Shown here piece after piece: positions 17,684 through 25,801 of a stretch of 64,000 bases of DNA. Position 1 is the stretch's first letter; the number at the start of each line of letters is the position of its first letter. The notes under the pieces were generated by a model. That model worked only from the letters and a program-made list of their open reading frames with translations. It was not told the origin of the DNA and did no database searches. The DNA comes from Spirochaetia bacterium 38H-sp (GTDB lineage: Bacteria; Spirochaetota; Spirochaetia; Winmispirales; Winmispiraceae). A program made the position numbers and the translations under genes. The stretch lies in contig JBCHKQ010000002.1 of assembly GCA_039023545.1 (NCBI GenBank), positions 372,001 to 436,000 of the forward strand, given 5' to 3'.

Positions 17684-19276
17684 ATGGCAAAAACAAAATT
17701 TACAGAAACAGAACTGAGGGAACACATAGAATACCTGGCTAATACCAATAAAGACCACACAGAACTCTCTGACTATATAAACCTTGCCTTACGATTTAAC
17801 AACTATATAGACTCACAGCATCCTGATATAATAAAAATAAAAGCACTGCAAAAAAATCTGGAATCAGAAAACAAAAGAAAAAATCTGATAGACAAATTCA
17901 TGCCTTCATTCACAGAAACAGCATTGGAAAATATAGAAGACAGCACAACCAGAATAGCAGGCATAGCTTTTGCAGATATTGCAGAATACAGTTTTTTATC
18001 CAAATTTCTAAGTCCCAAAGAAAATCAGATACTCTTAAACGGACTATTTACCGCATTGATATCCATCCTTTTAAAAAACAAAGGCATACTCAATAAGATA
18101 GAAGGGGACAGTCTGATGTTCTGTTTTTTTTCTCAGAATGAACCGCATGCAACAACAGAAGAAGAAGAGTGTGAAATAGCGGAAAAACTCTTTAATACCT
18201 GTATAAAAATGCAAAGAGCTGTAAATCTATTTAACAAAACAGCCCCGGAATTAATAAAAGAGCAAAACACACAAGAAGAAAAAAACGCAATAAAAGACGC
18301 ATATTCAATACTATCCGCTATGCGAGAAGACGAGATAATTGCAAGAGCATTTAATGCTCTGTTTCAAATAAAAATAAGAGTCGGTGCTGATATAGGAGAG
18401 GCAAGTCTAGGAAACCTGGGATCACCGGAGTTAAAACACTTTGATATAATAGGAGGTCCAGCCATAGGAGCAAAAAGAATGGAAACATCCTCTCCTATTG
18501 ACGGACTTAGAATATCCAGAAGAATGTATAACCTGCTTGAAAAAAAACACATACCAGAAAAATACGCCAGACAATTCCGGGCAGAAGCAAAAAAACACGA
18601 CGGATACTATTCTACTATAAAAACAGAAGAAATATTCAGGGAAAAAGAAGTCATAATATACGACAAAAACAACCAACAAATACCCTCGGTGTCCATACAA
18701 GTTAACCCTTTACTTCCTGAGGACATATGCAAACAAACAGAAATGCTACTGGAAAGAAAAGAGGAATTTGCAATAGAAAGAATACTCAATACAATACGTT
18801 ATTACAGAGGAAACAGACTTGTAATACAAGCAATAGAAGACCTGTTTAAAAGAAAAGGCATAGTACTAAGAAAACACCTCATGTATAAATTCCTTGCACC
18901 AAAACAATACAAAGCATTTAAGCAGCAATATCCAGAAAAACAGGAAAGAATAGAACATATAAAAGAGAACATGTCGCTTTTTACCATCTTTTCCCTCTGT
19001 GGGATGTATCAGGACAGATACAGCACAAAAACAGAAAAAAAAGCCATAACAGCCGTAAGCAGAGAATTCTCAGAATACGACAGGTTTATAAACACAACAC
19101 TTACAGAAGCACAACAAAAGTTTAAAACACAATCAAAACTCAAGATGGAAAACATATTCTTTGACTATGTAAGACTACCCGTCATAATGGCACACATACA
19201 AGCATCTCTTATGGAGTGGCTATACAAAGAAATTCCCCAGGAATTGGGAACAAGCACCTTGCTAAAAGCAGAATGA
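17684..19276 (+). CDS. Class III adenylate/guanylate cyclase-like protein
   Basis: 530 residues with a catalytic domain at about 90-290. Metal ligands are Asp98 (FADIAEYS) and Asp142 (KIEGDSLMF). Adenine-selecting Lys138 and Asp254 are present, pointing to cAMP. Arg265 of the transition-state pair is kept, but the usual Asn position is Ile261, so activity may be low or need a partner. A long charged insert lies at about 155-220, and a helical C-terminal region of about 230 residues has no family I recognise. No membrane segment. Stop codon lies 2 bp from the convergent hybrid kinase stop. The divergent neighbour has a cyclic-nucleotide-binding domain. Confidence 0.8.
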   Translation: MAKTKFTETELREHIEYLANTNKDHTELSDYINLALRFNNYIDSQHPDIIKIKALQKNLESENKRKNLIDKFMPSFTETALENIEDSTTRIAGIAFADIAEYSFLSKFLSPKENQILLNGLFTALISILLKNKGILNKIEGDSLMFCFFSQNEPHATTEEEECEIAEKLFNTCIKMQRAVNLFNKTAPELIKEQNTQEEKNAIKDAYSILSAMREDEIIARAFNALFQIKIRVGADIGEASLGNLGSPELKHFDIIGGPAIGAKRMETSSPIDGLRISRRMYNLLEKKHIPEKYARQFRAEAKKHDGYYSTIKTEEIFREKEVIIYDKNNQQIPSVSIQVNPLLPEDICKQTEMLLERKEEFAIERILNTIRYYRGNRLVIQAIEDLFKRKGIVLRKHLMYKFLAPKQYKAFKQQYPEKQERIEHIKENMSLFTIFSLCGMYQDRYSTKTEKKAITAVSREFSEYDRFINTTLTEAQQKFKTQSKLKMENIFFDYVRLPVIMAHIQASLMEWLYKEIPQELGTSTLLKAE

Positions 19277-19277
19277 C

Positions 19278-21659
19278 TTAGAGATAAGACTTAATAACCT
19301 TACCAGTAAGCTCAAAAGATTTCTCAAGCTCCGGCAGAAGAGTGCGACACTTTTCTACATCGCCATCCTTGGCCGCAGCCTCAACCTTTGCCGCTATATC
19401 ACCGATATGCTTCATACAGAGATTCCAGCTTCCTCCCTTTATACCATGAGACTCCGTACGTACAGTCTCCATATCCCCGTCATCAAGAGCCTGTTTTATA
19501 AGCTCTATCTGAGTAGGAATTTTATCCAACACAGACGCAAGCACATTTTTGAGAACATCGGCATCCTCCATAAACGCTTCAAGAGCACCCTTATAATCAA
19601 AAACATTCTTATCCTCTATCATAGATTCTCCGATCTCAGAATTTTCCTCAAGTTCTTCCAACTCTTCTATAACAGATACCGAACGGGCGTCACCCTCACG
19701 GTTACCGCCCTTTTTTTCGTTATTGGGAACAAGCCACTTAGCCAATACAGACACAAGATCATCTTTCTTAAAAGGCTTGGGAAGAAAATCATTCATTCCC
19801 GCAGCAATACAACGCTCCTTATCCTCTTTAAAGGCATTGGCAGTCACGGCTATAATAGGACCTTTGTATCCGCGCTTTCTAAGCTCTATAGTTGCATCTA
19901 TACCATTGAGCTCGGGCATTTGCATATCCATAAAAACAAGGTCAGGATTTACAGAAAGCCCTTTATCCACAGCCTCCCGACCATTATTTGCAATATCAAC
20001 ATCATACCCCATCTTAGAAAGAATAGTGAGAAAAAGCTGCTGATTGACAATATGGTCCTCCGCAACAAGCAAGTGATATCCTCCAACAGCAAGCGAAGAG
20101 ACATCTCTTCCATCTGCCTCCTCCACAATATCAAGCTCCATAGTCTCAGACAGAACCTTAAAAACATTTTTATAAAGCTCTCCCCTCTTTACAGGCTTAG
20201 AGATATAAGCATCAAACCAGTGCAAGAGCTTCATCTTAGCCTCAGTACTCTCACCCATAGGAGTCATAAGAATCAACTTGGTATCATTGATACTCTTATC
20301 GGCGTTAACCTCACTTGCAAACTGCCAACCGTCCATACCCCTAAGCCATAAATCCACAAGCACAAGATCAAAAATCTCTCCGCGATTAGCTTTCTCCCTC
20401 ATAAGCTTAAGAGCCGCTTCTGCACCGGTAACATGCTCTATTCTCTTAAAATAAGGAGACATATATTTTCTGATAATAGCAGCGGCATCATCATTATCAT
20501 CAAGAATAAGAAGGCTATCAGCATCCCCATCAAACTTGGGAATATCATAGTCACTTATAACAGGAAAAGGAATAAGAGCCCAAAAAGTACTCCCAATACC
20601 CTCCTGACTTATAACACCTATCTCTCCTCCCATCATACCAACTAGATTTCTTGAAATTGCAAGCCCAAGTCCCGTGCCACCATACCTGCGAGTTGTGGAC
20701 TCATCTATCTGAGAAAAAGCTCTAAACAACCTGTCCTTCTTATCATCCGGAATACCTATACCAGTATCCTGCATCTGCAGCAATATCCAAGCAGTAGAAT
20801 CCAATCTTTGAACCAGCCTTGCACTGCATTTTACAAATCCCTCAGAAGTAAACTTGACAGCATTGCTCGCAAGATTGACCATAATCTGTCTTACCCTGAG
20901 AGGATCCCCCTTGACCACTCTGGGAACATCCATATCTATATCAAGTATTACCTCAAGCTTTTTCTTATGAGCCTGCAGGCATACCATTGATATTGCCTGC
21001 TCAAGAGCCTCATGCAAGTCAAAGTCAATAACCTCAAGAGGAAGTTTTCCAGCCTCTATCTTGGAAAAATCCAGTATATCATTGATAAGAGCAAGCAAAG
21101 CCTCTCCGGAAAATCTAATCTGCTGCACATAATCTCTCTGCTCCTCATCGAGATTGGTATCCTTAAGAAGCTCTGCCATACCAAGAATAGTGTGAAGAGG
21201 AGTTCTTATCTCGTGACTCATATTTGCAAGAAAAGCAGACTTGGACTGAGTTGCTCTTATTGCATCCTCTCTTTCTCTCTTAAGCTGTTCCTCCGTAAGT
21301 TTCTGATTAGTCTGATCAAAAACAGAGATAAAAATTTTATCCTGCTCTTTAAAAGCCCACATTCTAAACCAGTAAACAAATCCGTCACGCCTTGAGAATC
21401 TACATAATATAGAAGATTGTCCGCTATCTGTTTGTCTAAGCTTTTCTATAAAAGAAGACAAAACAGGCTCATCCTCATGATATGCCAAAGAACAAAAGTT
21501 TACACCGGAAAGTTCATCTTCGCTCCAATCTATAAGCTCTACAAAGGTATTGTTAACAGCAATTATCTTTGATTCCTCCGATAGCACAACCATACCTACA
21601 GGCGCTTTTTCCAGCACATTGATTAGTATACTTGCCGATAAGCTGCTCAGATGATCCAC
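19278..21659 (-). CDS. Hybrid sensor histidine kinase (PAS-HisKA-HATPase-REC-REC-HPt)
   Basis: 793 residues, soluble. A PAS domain (about 10-120) precedes HisKA with His149 in [10 protein letters not shown]. The HATPase domain has [17 protein letters not shown] and GTGLGLAIS. Two receivers follow: the first has DLWLRGMDG, the second [10 protein letters not shown] with its KPF lysine. A C-terminal HPt domain carries the His in [12 protein letters not shown]. All relay residues look intact, so a full His-Asp-Asp-His phosphorelay is possible. It starts with GTG behind AGGAGA and lies 9 bp after the double-receiver gene, so the two are likely an operon. Confidence 0.93.
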   Translation of the reverse strand: MDHLSSLSASILINVLEKAPVGMVVLSEESKIIAVNNTFVELIDWSEDELSGVNFCSLAYHEDEPVLSSFIEKLRQTDSGQSSILCRFSRRDGFVYWFRMWAFKEQDKIFISVFDQTNQKLTEEQLKREREDAIRATQSKSAFLANMSHEIRTPLHTILGMAELLKDTNLDEEQRDYVQQIRFSGEALLALINDILDFSKIEAGKLPLEVIDFDLHEALEQAISMVCLQAHKKKLEVILDIDMDVPRVVKGDPLRVRQIMVNLASNAVKFTSEGFVKCSARLVQRLDSTAWILLQMQDTGIGIPDDKKDRLFRAFSQIDESTTRRYGGTGLGLAISRNLVGMMGGEIGVISQEGIGSTFWALIPFPVISDYDIPKFDGDADSLLILDDNDDAAAIIRKYMSPYFKRIEHVTGAEAALKLMREKANRGEIFDLVLVDLWLRGMDGWQFASEVNADKSINDTKLILMTPMGESTEAKMKLLHWFDAYISKPVKRGELYKNVFKVLSETMELDIVEEADGRDVSSLAVGGYHLLVAEDHIVNQQLFLTILSKMGYDVDIANNGREAVDKGLSVNPDLVFMDMQMPELNGIDATIELRKRGYKGPIIAVTANAFKEDKERCIAAGMNDFLPKPFKKDDLVSVLAKWLVPNNEKKGGNREGDARSVSVIEELEELEENSEIGESMIEDKNVFDYKGALEAFMEDADVLKNVLASVLDKIPTQIELIKQALDDGDMETVRTESHGIKGGSWNLCMKHIGDIAAKVEAAAKDGDVEKCRTLLPELEKSFELTGKVIKSYL

Positions 21660-21668
21660 ATCATTCTC

Positions 21669-22979
21669 CTAGAAACTGGATTTTATAACTTCTATTGTTT
21701 TACGTAGAAGCCTATCCGGTTTTAACGGTTTTACAAGATAGCTTTTTACCCCGTATTGGAGCGTCTTAATAACTGTCTCTTTTTTGGAAAGAGCAGACAG
21801 AATTATAATAGGAAAATCGACCCCTGTTTTTTTGAGCATCTCCAAGGTTGTAAAACCATCCATCTCAGGCATAAGCAAATCAAGGAAAAGAAGATTGCAG
21901 GAAGATATGGCCTGAGAATCCACAAGAAACTCCCTACCGTTATTATATGCCTTAACATCTATTCCCGTATTGCCAAAAACCTTTTTTACAATATTCTGGA
22001 TGACTATATCATCGTCGACAACGCAGAAAACAAGTTTTTTACCTATATTGGAGAGAGCTTTCTGATAATTATCAAGCTCATTTCCCGTATCTTCAACTCT
22101 CTCGCTATCAAAGCGCATATGGAATTTTTCTTCTTTGCCGGTATCGGTATGACTCGACGCAAGAAAGTTCTCCTGTACTGTCTGAGTATCTTTATCTATA
22201 AATTCATCAGCCTTTTCTCCCAAAAGAGAGTCCATTATCTTATCCAGAGATTCTGCAACTTCAATTTTGTTAAAGTTTTCATTACGGGCAAGATAGTCTT
22301 TTATAAAAGAATTGTTGGTCAGAACCTTTACAAGACGCTGTTTTGTTCTTGTGACTTCCATTATTATGTTAAAAAGCGTTGCAAGCTTTATGGAGTCATC
22401 TCCCGTCACATCCAGACTGCTCATAAGTACAAGCACCCTGGGTATTTTTATCTTATATAAAGATAAAAGTTCTTCCAGCTTATAACGCAAAAGTTCTATT
22501 TTTTCTTTATTAAGCCCCTGAGCAATTTCTATAAAGATAATCCCTTCGTTGACATGAGCTTCTATTATACACGGAGTATCATCAAGGATCACCTTAACTC
22601 CAAGGAGTTCTGAGATAGCCTTTAACAGGGCATCTATTTTTACAGGCTTGGTAAATACTTTTCTTATTCCTGCCTTGGCCAGCTTAACTATAGTAGTTTT
22701 TTCCATCTGGTTGGATGTAAGAATCAAAGGTATATTCTTGGTATTGGGATGTTGCATTTTCTGGTTGATAAACTCATCCGGATCCATCCTGGACATAAAA
22801 TAATCGGCTATAACAAGATCAGGGAGCTCATTGCGCATCTTTACAAGAGCATCAAGCCCATTAGCCGTACTTATTATCTCAAACCCATACTCGCCTAGTT
22901 TTTTTTCTAGATATTCTCTGAATTGTTCTGACTCATCCACAATGAGAATCTTTTTTTCTGTACCTCCGTCCAAAGCCAT
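21669..22979 (-). CDS. Double-receiver response regulator with central STAS-like region
   Basis: 436 residues: an N-terminal receiver (about 10-125, phospho-site in VIADYFMS), a central region (about 135-235) whose VNEGIIFIEIAQGL and VLVLMSSLDVTGDDS pattern resembles a STAS fold, and a C-terminal receiver (about 315-436; CVVDDD, LFLDLLMPEMDG, SALSK, VKPLKP). There is no DNA-binding or enzymatic output domain. It heads the two-gene operon with the hybrid kinase and has a GGGAGGAGGG site. It probably distributes phosphate or controls a partner by protein contact. Confidence 0.87.
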   Translation of the reverse strand: MALDGGTEKKILIVDESEQFREYLEKKLGEYGFEIISTANGLDALVKMRNELPDLVIADYFMSRMDPDEFINQKMQHPNTKNIPLILTSNQMEKTTIVKLAKAGIRKVFTKPVKIDALLKAISELLGVKVILDDTPCIIEAHVNEGIIFIEIAQGLNKEKIELLRYKLEELLSLYKIKIPRVLVLMSSLDVTGDDSIKLATLFNIIMEVTRTKQRLVKVLTNNSFIKDYLARNENFNKIEVAESLDKIMDSLLGEKADEFIDKDTQTVQENFLASSHTDTGKEEKFHMRFDSERVEDTGNELDNYQKALSNIGKKLVFCVVDDDIVIQNIVKKVFGNTGIDVKAYNNGREFLVDSQAISSCNLLFLDLLMPEMDGFTTLEMLKKTGVDFPIIILSALSKKETVIKTLQYGVKSYLVKPLKPDRLLRKTIEVIKSSF

Positions 22980-23109
22980 TGCCCTCCTCCCATATTAACT
23001 ATAAATTCTCTCATACTCTTATTCAAAGTATAATTGGATTTTTTTATAAAAATATTATACATTAAGAATAGAGTTTTTTGATTTTTTTTTCAATTTTAGA
23101 GGGTATCTT

Positions 23110-24690
23110 TTGAGAAATATAAGAATACTTTTTATTGCTGCTTTATTTTTATCTTTTGTCAGATTATATGCTATAATGCCGCCTATAAATGGCGGAGAGA
23201 CAAGACAGCTTCCCTCATCAAAGACGGATACTCCTTATATAACCGGAGAACAGCCTGCCAGGGTCGCAAACTCCGGAACAGGAGGTCTTCCTACAAAAGG
23301 TACTGTAAAAATACCTGTCCTTGTTGTGTCGTATTCTGATCAAGCAATATCAAGTGTACCTACCATACAATCCGCTTTTACTAGTGTTACCAATTATTAT
23401 AGCGATATGTCAGGTGGCAAGCTTATTATTAATTTTGATATAATATCGGGAATCACTCTTTCTGCTGCTCATGATACATACGGTACCAATCAGACATATA
23501 AGGGTCAGCTTTTGGATACATATGCTGGTACCATGGTGATAGAAAGTATGCTTGCAGCCGATAGTGCTATTGATTTTTCTCAGTATGATAACAACGGAGA
23601 TGGTTCTCTGGATGTTGTGGTGGTAATCCATCCCGGAACAGGAGAGGAAAACGGTTCTTCCACAGATATATGGTCGCATCACTGGAATATTGCAACAGCA
23701 ACCCAGATAGAATATGACTGGGATGCTGCTAACGGTGATATTCTTCTTAATCAGCTTACGGATCCCGGATATTCTGACTCAGATAATGACTTTCGTCCTG
23801 AGTTTGATGGGGTGGAATCGGACTTTTATATTCTTGTACCAGAATACTCTGGCGGTGGAACAAGCACCACTATTGGCGTCTATGCTCACGAGCTTGGCCA
23901 TGCTCTGGGACTGCCGGATTTATACGATACGTCCAATCTTACGGATGGGGTTGGAGACTGGAGTCTAATGGGACATGGGGCATGGCTGGGTATAACTCCA
24001 GGAGATACTCCTGCTCCCCTTGATCCGTGGTCTCTTGATTTTCTTGGCTGGGGAAATGTTGTAACTGTTGATTTTGCTTCTTTTATGCCGTTTTTTACTG
24101 GACTTTCTCCTCTTATTGTTGCTGCGATAGTAATGCTGTTCTTTATGCTTATGGTATACTGGTTTTTTATACATAGAAAGCTTTCGGTATTTGTAATTGG
24201 TTTTGCTCTCATTTTTATTCCTGTGTCCTGTGCTGTGATTCCTCTTGCCAAGGCTCTTGACTTACCTGATTATCTTTCTTCTCTCACTGTTGTAAAAGTT
24301 CCCCTGCATGATGCGCAAAATATGGAATATCTGTATCTTGCAAATTATAGCAAGGTAAACTCAACCACTTGGGATGATTATTTACCTGGAAAAGGTATTC
24401 TTGCCATACATACGGACAATGAGCTTATAAATCAGTCATATCTGAGTTATAATGTAGTCAATAATACCTATGTTAATGACGGAAAGATGGGGGTCAAGGT
24501 CATAGAGGCTGATGAAAATTCTGAGCTTATGACAGCAGGTGGAACACGCGGAGAAATCACGGATCTTTTTGCTTCTCCGGACTATCCCGATATCATTGCC
24601 ATAGAACTCAATGAGGATTGGATTTCTCCTATAACAGTGAGAAATATAAGCTCTCCTGATTCTACTATGAGTCTTGAGATATATAACTAA
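23110..24690 (+). CDS. M6-family metalloprotease with two inserted membrane helices
   Basis: 526 residues, starting with TTG behind AGAGGG. A signal peptide is followed by an immune-inhibitor-A-like catalytic domain with zinc motif HELGHALGLPD (His260, Glu261, His264) and a met-turn-like SLMGHG at 286-291. Where other M6 enzymes continue LDPWSKAYLGW into a beta domain, this protein has two strong hydrophobic helices at about 331-353 and 358-381, then resumes with VVKVPLHDAQNMEYLYLANY. The protease would be tethered to the membrane in its middle. A terminator follows directly, so it is monocistronic. Confidence 0.85.
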   Translation: MRNIRILFIAALFLSFVRLYAIMPPINGGETRQLPSSKTDTPYITGEQPARVANSGTGGLPTKGTVKIPVLVVSYSDQAISSVPTIQSAFTSVTNYYSDMSGGKLIINFDIISGITLSAAHDTYGTNQTYKGQLLDTYAGTMVIESMLAADSAIDFSQYDNNGDGSLDVVVVIHPGTGEENGSSTDIWSHHWNIATATQIEYDWDAANGDILLNQLTDPGYSDSDNDFRPEFDGVESDFYILVPEYSGGGTSTTIGVYAHELGHALGLPDLYDTSNLTDGVGDWSLMGHGAWLGITPGDTPAPLDPWSLDFLGWGNVVTVDFASFMPFFTGLSPLIVAAIVMLFFMLMVYWFFIHRKLSVFVIGFALIFIPVSCAVIPLAKALDLPDYLSSLTVVKVPLHDAQNMEYLYLANYSKVNSTTWDDYLPGKGILAIHTDNELINQSYLSYNVVNNTYVNDGKMGVKVIEADENSELMTAGGTRGEITDLFASPDYPDIIAIELNEDWISPITVRNISSPDSTMSLEIYN

Positions 24691-24697
24691 GGTGTTG

Positions 24698-24724
24698 GCA
24701 GGCAACATAAGCTGCCTGCTTTTT
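24698..24724 (+). terminator. Terminator of the M6 protease gene
   Basis: Stem GCAGGCA/TGCCTGC with an 8-base loop and a run of five T, 8 bp past the stop. Confidence 0.85.
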
Positions 24725-24973
24725 ACTTTATTAGCTTATTTTTTTACTTTTACTATCTTGAGAGGCTTTTATTCTAAACTTGATGGCAAATATTATGCTT
24801 TTATGTTGTTGTAAAAATTGGTGAGCTTTATTCTTATGCTGTCTATTTTTCCTGCGGGATTTTTTATTTTTGTCGTTTTTATAATTTTGTTGTTAATTAT
24901 ATTATCTTCTATGCGGTTCTTTATTCTGCTTTTGGTATGATTTTGTATTAATTTCTGCTTCCTTCCCAATATG

Positions 24974-25047
24974 TGCCTAAGGCAGGAGGAACTGCGCCTT
25001 TCTTGTTGCACTTTTACTTATATGGCGCAGGTCCGACGTTCGGTTTT
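24974..25047 (+). repeat. Intergenic hairpin repeat, copy 8
   Basis: TGCCTAAGGCAG, imperfect stem using CTGCGCC/GGCGCAG and GGA/TCC, end CGTTCGGTTTT. Confidence 0.8.
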
Positions 25048-25076
25048 AATTTTTTTATAAAATTATTGTCTCTATG

Positions 25077-25105
25077 TTGTCGGTTTTAGGTTTTGTCACT
25101 ATATT
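25077..25105 (+). promoter_or_regulatory. Promoter of the tetR-RND operon
   Basis: TTGTCG, 17-bp spacer, TATATT, ending 5 bp before the palindromic operator. Confidence 0.5.
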
Positions 25106-25109
25106 TTTA

Positions 25110-25124
25110 ATGACCGCCAGTCAT
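25110..25124. promoter_or_regulatory. Candidate TetR operator
   Basis: ATGACCGCCAGTCAT has perfect 5-bp arms ATGAC/GTCAT around five central bases, just downstream of the -10. TetR-family repressors commonly bind TGAC...GTCA palindromes and repress their own operon. Confidence 0.55.
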
Positions 25125-25150
25125 AAAAATACGCACAGTCAGGAGGTCTT

Positions 25151-25801
25151 ATGGGTACGAGAGAAAGGAGAGAAAGAGAAAAAGCAGAGCGGAGACAGTT
25201 TATCTTTGAGCGGGCGCGGGAGCTTTTCCTAAGTAAGGGTTATACAAATACGAGTATGGATGAGATTGCGGATGTGTGCGAGCTTAGCAAGGGGACGCTT
25301 TATCTGTATTTTAAAAATAAGGAAGAGCTGGCTGTAAGTGTCGTAAACTCTGTGATTTCTGAGCTTCGCTCTGTGCTTGAGCGGGCGGTTGAGGGAGCGG
25401 TATCAGGTATGGAGGCGCTGCAAAGGGTGTTAGGTGCCTACAGGGCTTTTTTCCGTCAGCATGTCAATGAGTTTTATTTTTCAGCGAGTCTGGAGCTTGT
25501 TGCGGGGAAGACAGGAGCAAAGAATGCCCGTTTTGATGATGCATATTCCGGGGTCGAGTCTCTTTTGTCCGTACTCGTGGGGGTTATAAAACAGGGGATG
25601 AGAGATGGCTCCGTGCGTTCTGATATAGATCCTCAGAAGGCAGCTTTTGCTGTTGCCAGTATTGTAAAGGGTTTTTTGCAGTCTATGGCTGCAGGTCAGC
25701 CAGACAGGCTTTTATCTCCCCAATATAAAAAAGAAGAGCTAATAGATTATAGTCTCAATCTTTTTCTGGATGCATTGAGACCGGAAAGGAGTACTGTATG
25801 A
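25151..25801 (+). CDS. TetR-family transcriptional repressor
   Basis: 216 residues. The N-terminal helix-turn-helix reads ARELFLSKGYTNTSMDEIADVCELSKGTLYLYFKNKEEL-like sequence (about 18-58), the standard TetR DNA-binding domain. The C-terminal half is helical and should bind a ligand. The start has CAGGAGG. The stop overlaps the RND transporter start (ATGA), so it heads and probably represses the four-gene operon, using the palindrome at 25110-25124. Confidence 0.93.
   Translation: MGTRERREREKAERRQFIFERARELFLSKGYTNTSMDEIADVCELSKGTLYLYFKNKEELAVSVVNSVISELRSVLERAVEGAVSGMEALQRVLGAYRAFFRQHVNEFYFSASLELVAGKTGAKNARFDDAYSGVESLLSVLVGVIKQGMRDGSVRSDIDPQKAAFAVASIVKGFLQSMAAGQPDRLLSPQYKKEELIDYSLNLFLDALRPERSTV

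Larger units (their letters stand above)
24691..25150. other. Intergenic region with terminator, repeat and promoter but no gene
   Basis: After the terminator at 24698-24724 the stretch to about 24970 is AT-rich (T-rich on the plus strand); I see no convincing coding sequence on either strand. A hairpin repeat follows at 24974-25047, then the promoter and operator of the TetR operon. Confidence 0.6.

Noticed and set aside
24793..25011. Minus-strand open frame of 72 codons
   Set aside because: Lysine/asparagine-rich translation of AT-rich DNA that starts within repeat copy 8; no signal or motif.
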